Assembly: GCF_050337105.1 (NCBI RefSeq) | Contig: NZ_JAKJSQ010000008.1 | Span: 1 to 64,000, forward strand | Direction: 5' to 3' | Length of the DNA: 64,000 bases | Origin: Aliivibrio_A kagoshimensis | Lineage (GTDB): Bacteria > Pseudomonadota > Gammaproteobacteria > Enterobacterales > Vibrionaceae | Program-made: the position numbers and the translations under genes | Notes under the pieces: generated by a model | Told to the model about the DNA's origin: nothing | What the model saw: only the letters and a program-made list of their open reading frames with translations | Database searches by the model: none | Part shown: positions 1 through 9,861 of the stretch, piece after piece | How positions within the stretch are numbered: the stretch's first letter is position 1 | Layout: every line of letters starts with the position of its first letter

Positions 1-1
1 C

Positions 2-2566
2 AACTACTTTGAACAGCTTTATGCACTTTTTAATGTGAAATATAACTATCGGCAACTGGACTTGATCATGGCGATAGATAATGACGCTTACCATTTTATA
101 ATGAGTGAGAGGGAGACACTGTTTCCTGGCATTCCTGTCGTTTTTGCTGGATATAATGGATTTAATGAGAAGACCACCCTGCTTGATAAGCAGGTGACAG
201 GTGTCATTGAAGAGAACGCATTTGAAGAGACCATAGATGTTGCCTTACAACTGCACCCAAACACAGAAAAAGTGGTTTTTGTCCTGCCTAATAACCCCAA
301 AAAACGACAAGTATGGATAGAAGGCCTACCACAGCGCTTGGCGGAACAGGTTGATTTTATCAACGTTACCGCGAATACGTTAAAGGGGATCGACCAACAG
401 TTGGCTGCACTTGGATCGAACATTGTGGTGATTCCACTGAACAGTTTTCAACAAATTTCTGGTGAATACCTTGAATTTAACAAATTGGTACAACATCTTG
501 CCAATACAGGAAATTACCCTATATATGGATTATGGGATGTAATTCTTGGTGACGGGATCGTTGGAGGGAAGTTAGTCAGTAGTGAAATGCAAGGTCAATC
601 AGCGACTAAACTGGCGATAAAAATTCTTAACGGACATCCAGTCGAAACGTTACCTATTAACAAGAGCAGCCCAAATCAATATATGTTTGATTGGCAACAG
701 TTGAAACGATTTAACATCGATATGACTGATTTACCTTATGGCTCAGTGGTGATTAAAGTACCCGAAAGCTTCTATGAAAAATACACGTTATTGGTCTGGT
801 TAGTTGCGTCGATCATTCTTATTTTAGTTGGACTATTAATAACCTCTACAGTTCACTTCCACTATCGAAAACAGGCTGAGAATAACCTACGTATTGCCGG
901 TATTGCCTTTGAATCTCAAGAAGGGATGGTCGTTACCGATGCCAACTATCGAATCCTTAGAGTGAACGCTGCTTTTAGCAAGATCACCGGTTATAGTGAT
1001 AACGAACTTATCGGGAAGAGTCCCAATATATTAAAAACTCGGCGTAATGAGAGTGCGATATACGATGAAATATGGAACAATATTCGCCAAACGGACTATT
1101 GGGAAGGGGACATCGATTTACAGAAAAAAAATGGAGATGTATATACGGCAAGGTTAACCATCTCTGCGGTAAAAGATCTCAGTGGTGAAATCACGAGTTT
1201 TGTAAGTACCCAGACGGACATAACTGAAAGTAAACAAGATGCTGAAAAAATCAGAAAGCTGGCCTTTTACGACCCACTTACCCTCCTTCCTAATCGACGT
1301 TTACTTTACGACCGTTTAAATAGCGCATTGAGTGTGTATCATAAAAATGCGAGTGGCGTTTCGTTGTTATTTCTGGATATTGATAATTTCAAAGTACTCA
1401 ACGATACCTTAGGGCATAATATTGGCGATGTGTTGCTAAAAAAAGTGGCTGAACGTCTGTCACTGTGCATTCGAGATAGTGACTCATTAGCCCGCATTGG
1501 TGGAGATGAGTTTGTCATAATTTTAGATAAATTGGCTAAACAACCGACTATTGCAAGGCAGCAGACCCAAACCGTTGCAGAAAAAATTCTGACGGAGTTG
1601 AGTAAGCCTTTTCAATTAGAGAATCATAAATATACGACGAGCGTGAGTATTGGCTCAACCTTGCTGAATGAAGAAAATGGAGACATATCCGAGTTAATGA
1701 AACAAGCGGATATCGCCATGTATCAGGCTAAAAAGGAGGGGAAAAATATCCTCTGTTTTTTTGAGCCTTCCATGCAAAAAGATATTATCGCCAGAGCAGA
1801 TCTTGAGAAGGACTTACGAAAAGCAATCACTGAAAATCAGTTTCAGTTGCATTATCAAATTCAAATCAATGATAAACACAAACCGATTGGCGCAGAGGCT
1901 CTGATTCGTTGGTTTCATCCAGAGCGTGGTTTGATTTCGCCTTTTGATTTTATTCCTATTGCTGAAGAAACCGAGTTGATCGTACCGATAGGTGAGTGGG
2001 TGATTGAGACCGCGTGCGCCCAATTGGCACAGTGGAAAGAGTGCAATAACTCACAGCACTTAACGATGGCTGTGAATGTCAGTGCCAAACAGTTTCAACA
2101 GGTCAATTTTATATCGCAAGTGAAAGGAGCTCTCAAGAAATACCAAGTCTCTTCGCACCTACTGAAAATCGAGCTAACAGAAAGCCTCTTGTTGGATGAT
2201 ATCGACAACACGGTGACGACCATGAATGTGTTATCAACATTGGGAGTACAGTTTGCGTTGGATGATTTTGGTACTGGTTATTCGTCACTGCAATACTTAA
2301 AACAGCTGCCTCTGTTTCAATTAAAAATTGACCAATCCTTTGTTAGAGATTTGGTAGAGGACAGTAACGATCAAGCGATCGTAACGACAATCATCTCAAT
2401 GGCTCGAGGTTTAGGTTTGAATGTTATTGCAGAAGGAGTCGAGACGGTAGAGCAGCAAACCATGCTAGAAGAGAAGGGGTGTCACTATTTTCAGGGTTAT
2501 TTAATTGGTAAGCCAGTGCCGATTGAGCAGTTTAACGCGCTCAATCAGCAACTGTCCGCAGATTAA
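2..2566 (+). CDS. Sensor GGDEF-EAL protein with ABC-type binding domain and PAS (5' end outside window)
   Basis: Cyclic-di-GMP turnover protein, membrane anchored. The frame is open from base 2 with no stop upstream of the first internal GTG (35), so the start lies before the window. In order (numbered from the GTG): a periplasmic ABC_sub_bind-like domain (about 1-245, with a PVVFAGYNGF stretch), one transmembrane helix (about 250-275), a PAS domain (about 285-400), GGDEF (about 410-575, motif GGDEF intact, with an RDSD inhibitory I-site five residues before it) and EAL (about 590-835, motif EAL, plus DDFGTGYSS). Both catalytic motifs look competent. Ligand unknown; this domain class is linked to small-molecule sensing. 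It ends 4 bases inside the convergent next gene. Confidence 0.9.
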   Translation, partial: NYFEQLYALFNVKYNYRQLDLIMAIDNDAYHFIMSERETLFPGIPVVFAGYNGFNEKTTLLDKQVTGVIEENAFEETIDVALQLHPNTEKVVFVLPNNPKKRQVWIEGLPQRLAEQVDFINVTANTLKGIDQQLAALGSNIVVIPLNSFQQISGEYLEFNKLVQHLANTGNYPIYGLWDVILGDGIVGGKLVSSEMQGQSATKLAIKILNGHPVETLPINKSSPNQYMFDWQQLKRFNIDMTDLPYGSVVIKVPESFYEKYTLLVWLVASIILILVGLLITSTVHFHYRKQAENNLRIAGIAFESQEGMVVTDANYRILRVNAAFSKITGYSDNELIGKSPNILKTRRNESAIYDEIWNNIRQTDYWEGDIDLQKKNGDVYTARLTISAVKDLSGEITSFVSTQTDITESKQDAEKIRKLAFYDPLTLLPNRRLLYDRLNSALSVYHKNASGVSLLFLDIDNFKVLNDTLGHNIGDVLLKKVAERLSLCIRDSDSLARIGGDEFVIILDKLAKQPTIARQQTQTVAEKILTELSKPFQLENHKYTTSVSIGSTLLNEENGDISELMKQADIAMYQAKKEGKNILCFFEPSMQKDIIARADLEKDLRKAITENQFQLHYQIQINDKHKPIGAEALIRWFHPERGLISPFDFIPIAEETELIVPIGEWVIETACAQLAQWKECNNSQHLTMAVNVSAKQFQQVNFISQVKGALKKYQVSSHLLKIELTESLLLDDIDNTVTTMNVLSTLGVQFALDDFGTGYSSLQYLKQLPLFQLKIDQSFVRDLVEDSNDQAIVTTIISMARGLGLNVIAEGVETVEQQTMLEEKGCHYFQGYLIGKPVPIEQFNALNQQLSAD

Positions 2567-5472
2567 GAGAGAAATAGAGGCTCAGGTTCAGTGAGATCTT
2601 GAATGAAGATGGCGTTCCGACCAGACTGTTTTACTTTTAATAGTGACATATCAGCACAACGTAATAAATGCTCAAAATCGCTAGAAGTCGTCGCGTGAAC
2701 TAATCCTGTGCTGACAGTTAACGAGAGTAAATTATCGGATTGACCGTAGGAGTGGCTTTTGATCAGTAAACGTATTGATTCACATAAAAAATCAACATCC
2801 TGCTGAGGCCAACCAATCACTCCTAGAACAAACTCTTCTCCCCCCCAACGAGCAACAAACACATCACTGGGCGACACCTCTCTGATGTCATTGGCCACTT
2901 GTTGTAAAACCATATCCCCTACTAGATGGCTATAACTGTCATTTACCTGTTTAAAGTGGTCGATATCGATAATGGCAATGGAGAGCGAGCGTTGGTGTTT
3001 TTTATTCATCAACTCATCGACCCACTCATCAAAAGCACGGCGATTGTTGAGACCGGTCAACTGATCTTCTCGAGCTTGCTTTTCAAAGGCAGAGGCTTGA
3101 AGTTGCAGCGCTCGAGTTTTTTCGGCGACCTCTTGTGTTAATTTTAATTCAGAGTGTTTAAGTCCATTCATGCGCCACCAAATCGAAAGCGCAACTGAAA
3201 TAATGATCAAAAATACCGAGGCAAACTGCAGGCTAGTTCGTTGCCACCAGTGTGGTTGAATAGTAAAAGAGAAACGCGCTTGGTTACTGTCATCGCTGTG
3301 ATAGGGGTAAAAAGCACTGACGACGAAGGTATAGTCACCAGGTGATAGGTTAGTGTATTCCGCAGTATTTTGTGAACCACGCTTGACCCATTCTGTGTCT
3401 AGGCCTTCCAGTTTGGTTTTATACAAAATATGCTGAGAAGAGGTATAGCCCAAACCAATAAAATCAAAACGCATTCGATGAATGCCAGCCGTTAGCTGAG
3501 GGACATGACGATTACTGAGATCAAGCTGGGTTTGGTCAACTTGAACGCGTTCAATCATGGTCGGGAAACTGGCCATTACCAAGTTTTTGAAATTTTGTGG
3601 ATGAGTAGACGCGACCCCCTTGGCGGTTGCGAACCAAAGTGTGCCTGAGCTGTCGACAGCGGTTGCAGGGTTAGATCCGCCATTGGCTTGGGCTGTGCCC
3701 ATTCCATCTCTTTCGTTGTAGAGTTCAACATGGAGTTTGTTGATGATGCCATTGGCGACTTGATTAGCTCCCTCTATTGAAATGCGCCAAATACCGCGGT
3801 TCGAGGTTAACCAAAAATAGCCACTTGAGTCTGGTACTACCTGGAACAGTTTATCAATAGGCAGTCCATTTTTTCGGCCAATTAAACTTAATTCCTGGTC
3901 GGAATAGCGATAACGGATCAATCCACGATCCGTTGCCATCCACATAAAGTCTTCTTGGGAGTAAAAACCAAATACATACTCTGCTTGTTCCAGCGATTTC
4001 AAGTTTAGTGTAAATATTTTCTGTTGATTGATAATAGCAACGCCTACGCCTGTACCTACCCAAATCTGGCCTTGGCTATCTATTGAGAGCGCCATAATAT
4101 AGTTATCGGGTAGACCATCTTGAGTGGTATAGGTGGTCGATTTACCTTGAGGTTCATACTTTACTAACCCGGCCGTGGTTCCAATCCATAAGTTTTTTTC
4201 AGAATCCTCAACAATGGCTCGAACTTCGTTGTTCGGTAGTTGGGGTGTTCGAAACTCTGTTAGGCCACTTTGATTAAATAGGTAGAGCCCTTTATCGTAA
4301 GTTCCGACCCAGGCACCACCTGCGGCTCGTTTAGCAAGGCTTAAAATTGAGAGAGGCGTTTCGCTCTGGCTATTTTGAGAAAAAGGGTACTTTCTTACCT
4401 GTTTTCCATGAATGACATTTAACCCACTGCTACTGCCCACAAGGATATGATCAGTATCGAGAGCCAGCACTGTTCGAATATAATCACCCGTTAACCCTCG
4501 CTGTTTATTCCAGACAGTAAAAGGCGCTTGACGAAGTCGCGTTAAGCCAGCATTGGTACCAATCCAAATAGCTTGTTCGCGATCTTGATAGATCGAAAGT
4601 ACGCGGTTATTAGGTAAACCTTGTTGATCATCAAATGAGGTGAGCTTTTGGCCAATAAGACGGTGAACGCCATTAGTTAGAGTACCAAACCAGTAGTTAT
4701 TTTGACTATCGACAAGGATTTTTGTGATGGAATTATCATTCAACGTAGGGTGCACACGTTGCACCTTATTGTTTTTGAATAACCAAGCACCTGATTTGCC
4801 ACCGAAGAGAATATTACCTGCTTTGTCTTCTACCGCTGAGTGGATAGGACTTAGCGCTAAACCATGGGTTTTATTAACATTCTCGATACGATTTTTTGAG
4901 ATGATATAGAGCCCTTGGTGGGTAGAAACGAGTAGGTCCCCATTGGAGCGTGGTTTGATTTGGTAGACAGTGATTTTGGGCAAAATGACTTGATTGGCAG
5001 CATCGCTGGCGGATCGAAAAATTAACCCTTCGCTTTGTAAACCGATCCAAAGACCACCATCCGGTTGTTTAAAGACAGCGTTTACTAGATTTTTGATAGG
5101 GGGAATAGCGTGCCATTGATAAGGAACTCGATAGACCAGCCCGCCTCTAGCACCGCCAGCCAGTAAACCGCCTTGTTGATCCGAGAACAGCGTGCGTACA
5201 CCTGAGTCGATCAGGCCACTTTCAGGCCCGCGGGTAAAGTGCTTAAAGTCGCGACCATTAAATCGTGCAATCCCTTCCCAAGTCGCGAACCAGAGATAAC
5301 CATCGTCGGTTTGGGTAATATCATTAATACTATTATGAGGGAGTCCATCTTGACTGGACCAATTTTCATAAAGGTAATCATTCAATAGAGAAGCATTAGC
5401 AGATGATATAGCAGAAAAAAGAATAAAAACGGCACAATAATTGGTAAACAGCCTAGTCATCCATTGACCCAT
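2563..5472 (-). CDS. Periplasmic two-component-propeller diguanylate cyclase
   Basis: Probable membrane-bound diguanylate cyclase with a large periplasmic sensor. An N-terminal signal peptide (about 1-27) is followed by many Reg_prop beta-propeller repeats (about 35-640, repeated patterns such as LWFATWEGIARFNG and IWIGTNAGLTRLR), a Y_Y_Y domain (about 670-730, with the typical YKTKLEGLDTEW), one transmembrane helix (about 740-760), a short coiled coil and a C-terminal GGDEF domain (about 800-955, motif GGEEF). No RxxD I-site is visible before GGEEF. The ATG at 5472 has AGGAAA upstream, which fits a ribosome site. The propeller architecture resembles the hybrid two-component systems of Bacteroidetes that sense polysaccharide fragments, but no ligand can be inferred here. 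Confidence 0.9.
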   Translation of the reverse strand: MGQWMTRLFTNYCAVFILFSAISSANASLLNDYLYENWSSQDGLPHNSINDITQTDDGYLWFATWEGIARFNGRDFKHFTRGPESGLIDSGVRTLFSDQQGGLLAGGARGGLVYRVPYQWHAIPPIKNLVNAVFKQPDGGLWIGLQSEGLIFRSASDAANQVILPKITVYQIKPRSNGDLLVSTHQGLYIISKNRIENVNKTHGLALSPIHSAVEDKAGNILFGGKSGAWLFKNNKVQRVHPTLNDNSITKILVDSQNNYWFGTLTNGVHRLIGQKLTSFDDQQGLPNNRVLSIYQDREQAIWIGTNAGLTRLRQAPFTVWNKQRGLTGDYIRTVLALDTDHILVGSSSGLNVIHGKQVRKYPFSQNSQSETPLSILSLAKRAAGGAWVGTYDKGLYLFNQSGLTEFRTPQLPNNEVRAIVEDSEKNLWIGTTAGLVKYEPQGKSTTYTTQDGLPDNYIMALSIDSQGQIWVGTGVGVAIINQQKIFTLNLKSLEQAEYVFGFYSQEDFMWMATDRGLIRYRYSDQELSLIGRKNGLPIDKLFQVVPDSSGYFWLTSNRGIWRISIEGANQVANGIINKLHVELYNERDGMGTAQANGGSNPATAVDSSGTLWFATAKGVASTHPQNFKNLVMASFPTMIERVQVDQTQLDLSNRHVPQLTAGIHRMRFDFIGLGYTSSQHILYKTKLEGLDTEWVKRGSQNTAEYTNLSPGDYTFVVSAFYPYHSDDSNQARFSFTIQPHWWQRTSLQFASVFLIIISVALSIWWRMNGLKHSELKLTQEVAEKTRALQLQASAFEKQAREDQLTGLNNRRAFDEWVDELMNKKHQRSLSIAIIDIDHFKQVNDSYSHLVGDMVLQQVANDIREVSPSDVFVARWGGEEFVLGVIGWPQQDVDFLCESIRLLIKSHSYGQSDNLLSLTVSTGLVHATTSSDFEHLLRCADMSLLKVKQSGRNAIFIQDLTEPEPLFLS

Positions 5473-5551
5473 TGAATCATTTCCTGAAGTAACATCACAT
5501 ATATTATTGGCAAATGGTAAAGCAAAAGCGTGATTTACTCAAATTTTAAAC

Positions 5552-6931
5552 TCAGGACGACAGTTTACTCTCAAATGCTACCTGATTACGGCCACTGTTT
5601 TTTGCATAATATAATGCCTCATCAGCATTTTTTAAGCTCTGCTCTAAAGAGCTCATTCCATCATTAAAGGCACAACCTACCGATATCGTTATTGAGCCAT
5701 ACTGATCCGTCCAACCTTTCACGAACATACTCTCTACACTGCAGCGGATTTGTTCTGCCACTCGTTCTGCTCCGTGGGTGTCACAATCAATCAAAATAAT
5801 GGAGAACTCTTCACCGCCCATACGGCTGACTAAGTCGACTTCACGAACAGAGTTTTTGAGTGTGTGGCTGACGGCGATCAGAACGTTATCCCCCATATTA
5901 TGTCCAGCAGTATCATTGATCTTTTTAAAGAAATCAATATCAAGCATAAGTACCCATATACCTTGTTTACTTCGTTTTGCTCTATGTATCGCTTCTTGGC
6001 CAAACTCAAGAAACTTTCTTCTATTGGCTAAACCGGTCAAATTATCATACATCGCTGCCAGAAAGAGTAACCGTTCTCCTTCACGGCGTTCAGTATCAAC
6101 TCGCTCTTGAATGATTGCAGAAACACTGACCATTAAAATAATAAACCAACAGATGGTAATGACGTAGAGTCCAAAGGAGTCAATATTGGTGGAACTTAGA
6201 GAGCGAACCAGTAGGTAGCCAAGAATACTGGGGATAAGGTAACCAGCTAGGGTTTGTAATCTGGCAATTTTACCACCTATGTATGGGCTGAGCATTGCTC
6301 TTACAGCACCGGTATGTGCGGTCATTGCTAATGTTGCAATAGACAATACTATCCCAGTAGAAGCTGTTAGCATCGACATTTTCCCGTAAAATTGGTCCAA
6401 TCCATAGGCGTAACCAGTAATAGAGATCATTGGGATGGCTAAAGTGACAAATGCAGCGAACTGTGAGAGATAGAAAATGCGGTAACTGTAAAACACAAGA
6501 CTGAAACCAAGAGAGAGAAACATCAACGCTGAGTTAATCCCTATACTATTACTTTTCCCCACCGATTGATCGAATAAGACCTGATTTTGAAACGGAGTGA
6601 TCATAGATGAAAGGGTTGTGTTGAAAATATAATCAGCAACTTTGGATAAGGTAATTGCTATAACTAGAAAAGCTAAGAGACGTAATATCCAGATTCTCTT
6701 CTCAACCGTGGTGCATAGAAGGGCGAAGCCAATGAATATAATACATAAAGCGGTTAACGGGTTGGTAGCAGGACCGTCAGCGATGGGCCGATACAGGGCT
6801 TCAGTTGATGTGAGGTAACCCATGGTTGACGTGAATCCAAAAACAATACTGACTATGCCTAGGGGCTGGACAAGTGATTGATAAAAGCTAATTAGTTTCC
6901 ACGATTTGTCATTGCTCAGTGTGGGGAACAT
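5552..6931 (-). CDS. Membrane diguanylate cyclase (multi-TM + GGDEF)
   Basis: Predicted diguanylate cyclase in the inner membrane. The N-terminal ~270 residues hold about eight hydrophobic segments (MASE-like; exact family not recognised). The GGDEF domain follows (about 285-450) with motif GGEEF and an intact REVD I-site, so product feedback inhibition is likely. It ends in the usual ADEALYYAKNSGRNQV block. I chose the ATG at 6931 because GGAGAG lies about 10 bases upstream; the longer frame to 6973 would begin with TTG. It lies 79 bases upstream, in the same direction, of the propeller cyclase gene, so the two may be co-transcribed. Confidence 0.88.
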   Translation of the reverse strand: MFPTLSNDKSWKLISFYQSLVQPLGIVSIVFGFTSTMGYLTSTEALYRPIADGPATNPLTALCIIFIGFALLCTTVEKRIWILRLLAFLVIAITLSKVADYIFNTTLSSMITPFQNQVLFDQSVGKSNSIGINSALMFLSLGFSLVFYSYRIFYLSQFAAFVTLAIPMISITGYAYGLDQFYGKMSMLTASTGIVLSIATLAMTAHTGAVRAMLSPYIGGKIARLQTLAGYLIPSILGYLLVRSLSSTNIDSFGLYVITICWFIILMVSVSAIIQERVDTERREGERLLFLAAMYDNLTGLANRRKFLEFGQEAIHRAKRSKQGIWVLMLDIDFFKKINDTAGHNMGDNVLIAVSHTLKNSVREVDLVSRMGGEEFSIILIDCDTHGAERVAEQIRCSVESMFVKGWTDQYGSITISVGCAFNDGMSSLEQSLKNADEALYYAKNSGRNQVAFESKLSS

Positions 6932-7101
6932 AGTAGGTTTACTCTCCGGAAGATCTCCTGAGGAGGTCAACAATTAATCAGAATGGAATTCTGTAAAATG
7001 ATGGCAGTATAATTTATAAAACAGTGCATTAAAAGAAGAGATTAGTCTGATTGGTATCCAGAGATAGAAAAAGAGATAAAGTGGGACAGATAAACGCAAA
7101 A

Positions 7102-7128
7102 GGCCGCTGAAAATCAGCGGCCTTTTTT
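7102..7128. terminator. Rho-independent terminator, 9-bp GC stem
   Basis: GGCCGCTGA at 7102-7110, loop AAA, TCAGCGGCC at 7114-7122, then six T. The minus strand also ends in TTTT, so it can work both ways. It sits against the 34-bp repeat at 7125 and was probably the original terminator of tRNA-Ser(UGA) before the element separated them. Confidence 0.85.
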
Positions 7129-7158
7129 AATGTGGCGGAGAGATAGGGATTTGAACCC
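7125..7158. repeat. Attachment site copy distal to the intact tRNA-Ser (34-bp direct repeat)
   Basis: Exact 34-base copy of 11281-11314. From 7133 it repeats the 3' end of tRNA-Ser(UGA): CCA end, acceptor strand and the 3' half of the T stem. Identity stops at 7159, where the rest of the tRNA is missing, so this is a displaced tRNA 3' fragment left by site-specific integration, not a tRNA gene. Confidence 0.92.
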
Positions 7159-7517
7159 AACCACCAAAAAATTAAACGTTTTCTTTACAATGACTTAGAG
7201 GTAAGACCAAAAATCATCTTAGTCGTATGTCTGGTACAGATTAAAGCTCATTCCATACTTGAACGTCAAGCAAAACCTAATGACTTATCTCGCAACGTTA
7301 AGTTAGTAAGTTAATTAACTACTAACTTACTTATTAACTTTGAACCGTGATCACACCCATGCCAGAAATGAGCTAGGTACGTTTCGACTGACATAGCAAG
7401 TCACATTATCAAAATAAGATGAAGTGGAAAGATCATCCTATCAGGTTAATTGTAGCTAAGTCGATCAACGAACCCAATTTTCTTTTATGATAGAACACTC
7501 CAGCAGTTTATTAGAGG
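7159..7517. other. Non-coding end of the element with a strong inverted repeat
   Basis: No convincing gene. The main feature is an inverted repeat at 7300-7328: AAGTTAGT, one extra A, then the 12-bp palindrome AGTTAATTAACT, then ACTAACTT, giving 14-bp arms with one bulged base. The surroundings are AT-rich. Its place near the att end would suit recombinase or accessory-protein binding, or a terminator for the minus-strand cargo genes. No function can be assigned from sequence. Confidence 0.55.
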
Positions 7518-8027
7518 CTACAAACTATACCCTATAAGATCCTCACAGTTATAACGGAGATATATACTTTCAAAAATCTCATCAGAACTCTTGGTTTCAA
7601 ANGAATTTATAACCAACTTATTTAAGTTCGACTCATTTAATGCCATATTTAAATAAACGGCATTCCTTGCCTCAGTCTCATTCAAATATTTGTAGTTGTC
7701 TTGGAGTAATTTTACTCCCCTATTAACAGAATTTTCAAAAATAATTGAACGTTTATGGGTTACCTTAAGATTTGATTTTAAATCACCTACAAGTAATGCT
7801 TTTGTTGTAACTTTCATCATAGATAGAACACACATTGATTCTGGGAAAAAATCAAGAAATGCTGTAAGGGAGTGAGCATAACTAGTGAAATTGTTATATT
7901 TTATCCACTCATTATCTATAGAACCCCTGACATTTAATTCATTACTTTTTGATTCTTCAGCTTGGCTTGCATTAATATTTACTGCCAAAATAACCCACAA
8001 AATAAAACTAAGCTTTACTACTTTCAT
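7518..8027 (-). CDS. Hypothetical exported protein (element cargo)
   Basis: Family not recognised. It is 169 residues long with a clear N-terminal signal peptide (hydrophobic core about 5-18, probable cleavage after the alanine-rich ...NASQA). The mature part is mixed helical and hydrophilic with two well-separated cysteines (about 66 and 163) that could form a disulfide. One ambiguous base (7603) makes one residue unknown. It is the last of four same-strand cargo genes, AT-rich relative to the flanking chromosome. Export to the periplasm is predicted; role unknown. Confidence 0.6.
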   Translation of the reverse strand: MKVVKLSFILWVILAVNINASQAEESKSNELNVRGSIDNEWIKYNNFTSYAHSLTAFLDFFPESMCVLSMMKVTTKALLVGDLKSNLKVTHKRSIIFENSVNRGVKLLQDNYKYLNETEARNAVYLNMALNESNLNKLVINXFETKSSDEIFESIYLRYNCEDLIGYSL

Positions 8028-8138
8028 ATGAAGAGTTCCCTCTGATTTTTCTAGCTGTTCATCAATATACGTGACATTACTTTAACAATACGCTTTCTCC
8101 GTATTGCTCATAAGGACACTTATTCTTATCTGTTAGGT

Positions 8139-8474
8139 TCACTTTGCGCTAAAATAATTCGATAAAAGTTTAGGATTTAATAAGAAAAAGGACGATACCA
8201 CGTAAAAGCAAGACATTACTACTAGTATTACAAAAGACTCAGAGAGATAATCTATTTTAATTAAAAACACAATACTCGTTACACTTGCTAACCCTGAAAG
8301 CATACCAACTAACCATCTTGCCCATATTTTACCTCTAAACAAGAAAAAGCAAAGAATACAATTAAAAACAAAACGGACGAAGTCCTTAATTTCTGGGTTT
8401 GGGAACCAACTAAGAATTGAAAATGACAACATTCCAATAATCAAAATAATAACAATTAATTTCTCGTTTTTCAT
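8139..8474 (-). CDS. Small four-helix membrane protein (element cargo)
   Basis: 111 residues with about four hydrophobic helices (roughly 6-24, 30-46, 52-72, 80-102) joined by very short loops, with charged residues concentrated at the ends and the loop around 46-52 (RGKIWARW). Similar layouts occur in many uncharacterised small membrane proteins. No catalytic or transport motif was seen. It lies between two other unknown cargo genes on the same strand with about 110-base gaps, so a separate promoter is possible. Inner-membrane location is inferred. Confidence 0.6.
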   Translation of the reverse strand: MKNEKLIVIILIIGMLSFSILSWFPNPEIKDFVRFVFNCILCFFLFRGKIWARWLVGMLSGLASVTSIVFLIKIDYLSESFVILVVMSCFYVVSSFFLLNPKLLSNYFSAK

Positions 8475-8591
8475 CTATGCCTCTTTAATTTCAAACGTTA
8501 AGCACTGCGATTTGGCCAAGTTTGTGGTATATTTTAGTTATTAGAAATAGTCACCAATTGCTCAAGTCTGACTGATTGCTAATATGAGATA

Positions 8592-9014
8592 CTACCAAAA
8601 TTGCCACCATGGCTTATTAGAAGCTACTGGGCTAGATTGTTCTGGAAATAGAATTTCGCCTTCTGTGGCACTTACATCAAAGAAGCCTACAGAGTATTTG
8701 ATAGCAAGTTCCCTCATTTTTGGGTGAGCCATTTCAACTACAGACCACGAAAACGTAGAGTAAATGACATTTTTTCCAATGCAATAATCTGTAATTCTAG
8801 GGTCATCAAAATCATCTGAGGCCATAGGACCATTCATTGCGGGAAAAAACTCAACCATCTCTTTAAACCAGGACTGAAGAGCCTCTGATGCCACATTATG
8901 ATCTTGGTAGCTATGATCCTCTGACCATTTAGCCTGCTCTTCATACCATGGAATAAAATCTTCTTTTGATTTAGGAGCAACGGAAGGCTCAAATACCATC
9001 AAATCATAACTCAT
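8592..9014 (-). CDS. Conserved protein of unknown function (MSYDLMVFEP family)
   Basis: 140 residues, soluble. The opening SYDLMVFEP..AP, the FFPAMNGPMA stretch, and DDPRITDYCIGKNVIYSTFSWS near the middle resemble a widespread family of small hypothetical proteins that I recall from many bacteria without an assigned function. It is acidic and rich in tryptophan and phenylalanine, ending in WWQFW. No catalytic motif is obvious. Proteins like this are sometimes found beside polymorphic toxins as immunity proteins, but no toxin partner is seen here. Translation starts at ATG 9014. Confidence 0.65.
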   Translation of the reverse strand: MSYDLMVFEPSVAPKSKEDFIPWYEEQAKWSEDHSYQDHNVASEALQSWFKEMVEFFPAMNGPMASDDFDDPRITDYCIGKNVIYSTFSWSVVEMAHPKMRELAIKYSVGFFDVSATEGEILFPEQSSPVASNKPWWQFW

Positions 9015-9309
9015 CGTAAGTCCCTTGTTCAGATACGTACTTTCAAGTACTGCTCAAAATTAAACTATCATTTTACTCTTGGACTATCAGTGACCTAGAG
9101 CTAAATATTATAGACAGAGTAATAGGCATCTGTTGAATCGGTAATAATGAATCAAGTGTCTTTTCAGTTGCATTAGGGAAGATTCGTCTAAGCAGAGAAC
9201 TGGCGATATGTAATACTCAAACCTCTACCAGATACAACTTCATGTATCGTAGCTAGAAGGGAACCTATAAACCCATCGAAATGTATTTGCTGAGCTAACT
9301 TTTGTTACA

Positions 9310-9576
9310 TTACCTATTGTTGGTGATTTTCGTTTCAGTCCATATTGTTTGATTGGGATGATGTGCTTTGATTTCACGTAATGCGTCCTCAATTTCAGAT
9401 TGACATCCAAAACTAATCTCATCACTGAATACCGTTAAAGACACATTATTTTTCCAAAGAATCTCTATTTCATTTCTAGAAAGTATATTTCCTGAAATCC
9501 AAAAGGAGTTATTTTCGCCTGAAAACTCTGTTTCGAGATCTAAATATCCTTTTCGGCTCAGTATAAAATAAACCAT
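9310..9576 (-). CDS. Hypothetical small protein (element cargo)
   Basis: 88 residues from the ATG at 9576, which has GGAG about 8 bases upstream; a longer frame to 9597 is possible but lacks a better ribosome site. The sequence opens MVYFILSRKGYLDLE and has an alternating strand-helix pattern with a helix near 60-75 (EIEDALREIKAHH). No family recognised, no signal peptide or membrane segment. It is the cargo gene nearest the integrase end. The 295-base gap between it and the preceding gene on the map (9015-9309) holds nothing I can identify. Confidence 0.5.
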   Translation of the reverse strand: MVYFILSRKGYLDLETEFSGENNSFWISGNILSRNEIEILWKNNVSLTVFSDEISFGCQSEIEDALREIKAHHPNQTIWTETKITNNR

Positions 9577-9861
9577 TACTGACTCCTTACTTACCAAGCT
9601 GCAAGCATCGATTTCGTTATTTAATTTGCAATAGTATCATGCATTTTTTCGAATCAAATTATCATATTTTATTTTCTGTATCAGATACCTAAAGTAGGAT
9701 GTAAGAAAGTAATCAACTTGAACTTATTGAAAAGAGGTATTGCATTTTATATGTGCTTTATCACAGTGTATTAATAAATCAAACAATGTATCAGGGGGAA
9801 ATCAGTAACATTTTTAAATACTCTTGTAACTCACAATGGGGCATTTCCGAGCTAGGAAGCC

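Noticed and set aside
7131..7158. Second tRNA-Ser gene
   Set aside because: Only the CCA end, acceptor strand and half of the T arm are present; it is the displaced att copy.
7518..9600. Integron gene cassettes (small same-strand genes with short gaps)
   Set aside because: No attC-like conserved ends between the genes, and a tRNA-type integrase and att sites explain the unit.
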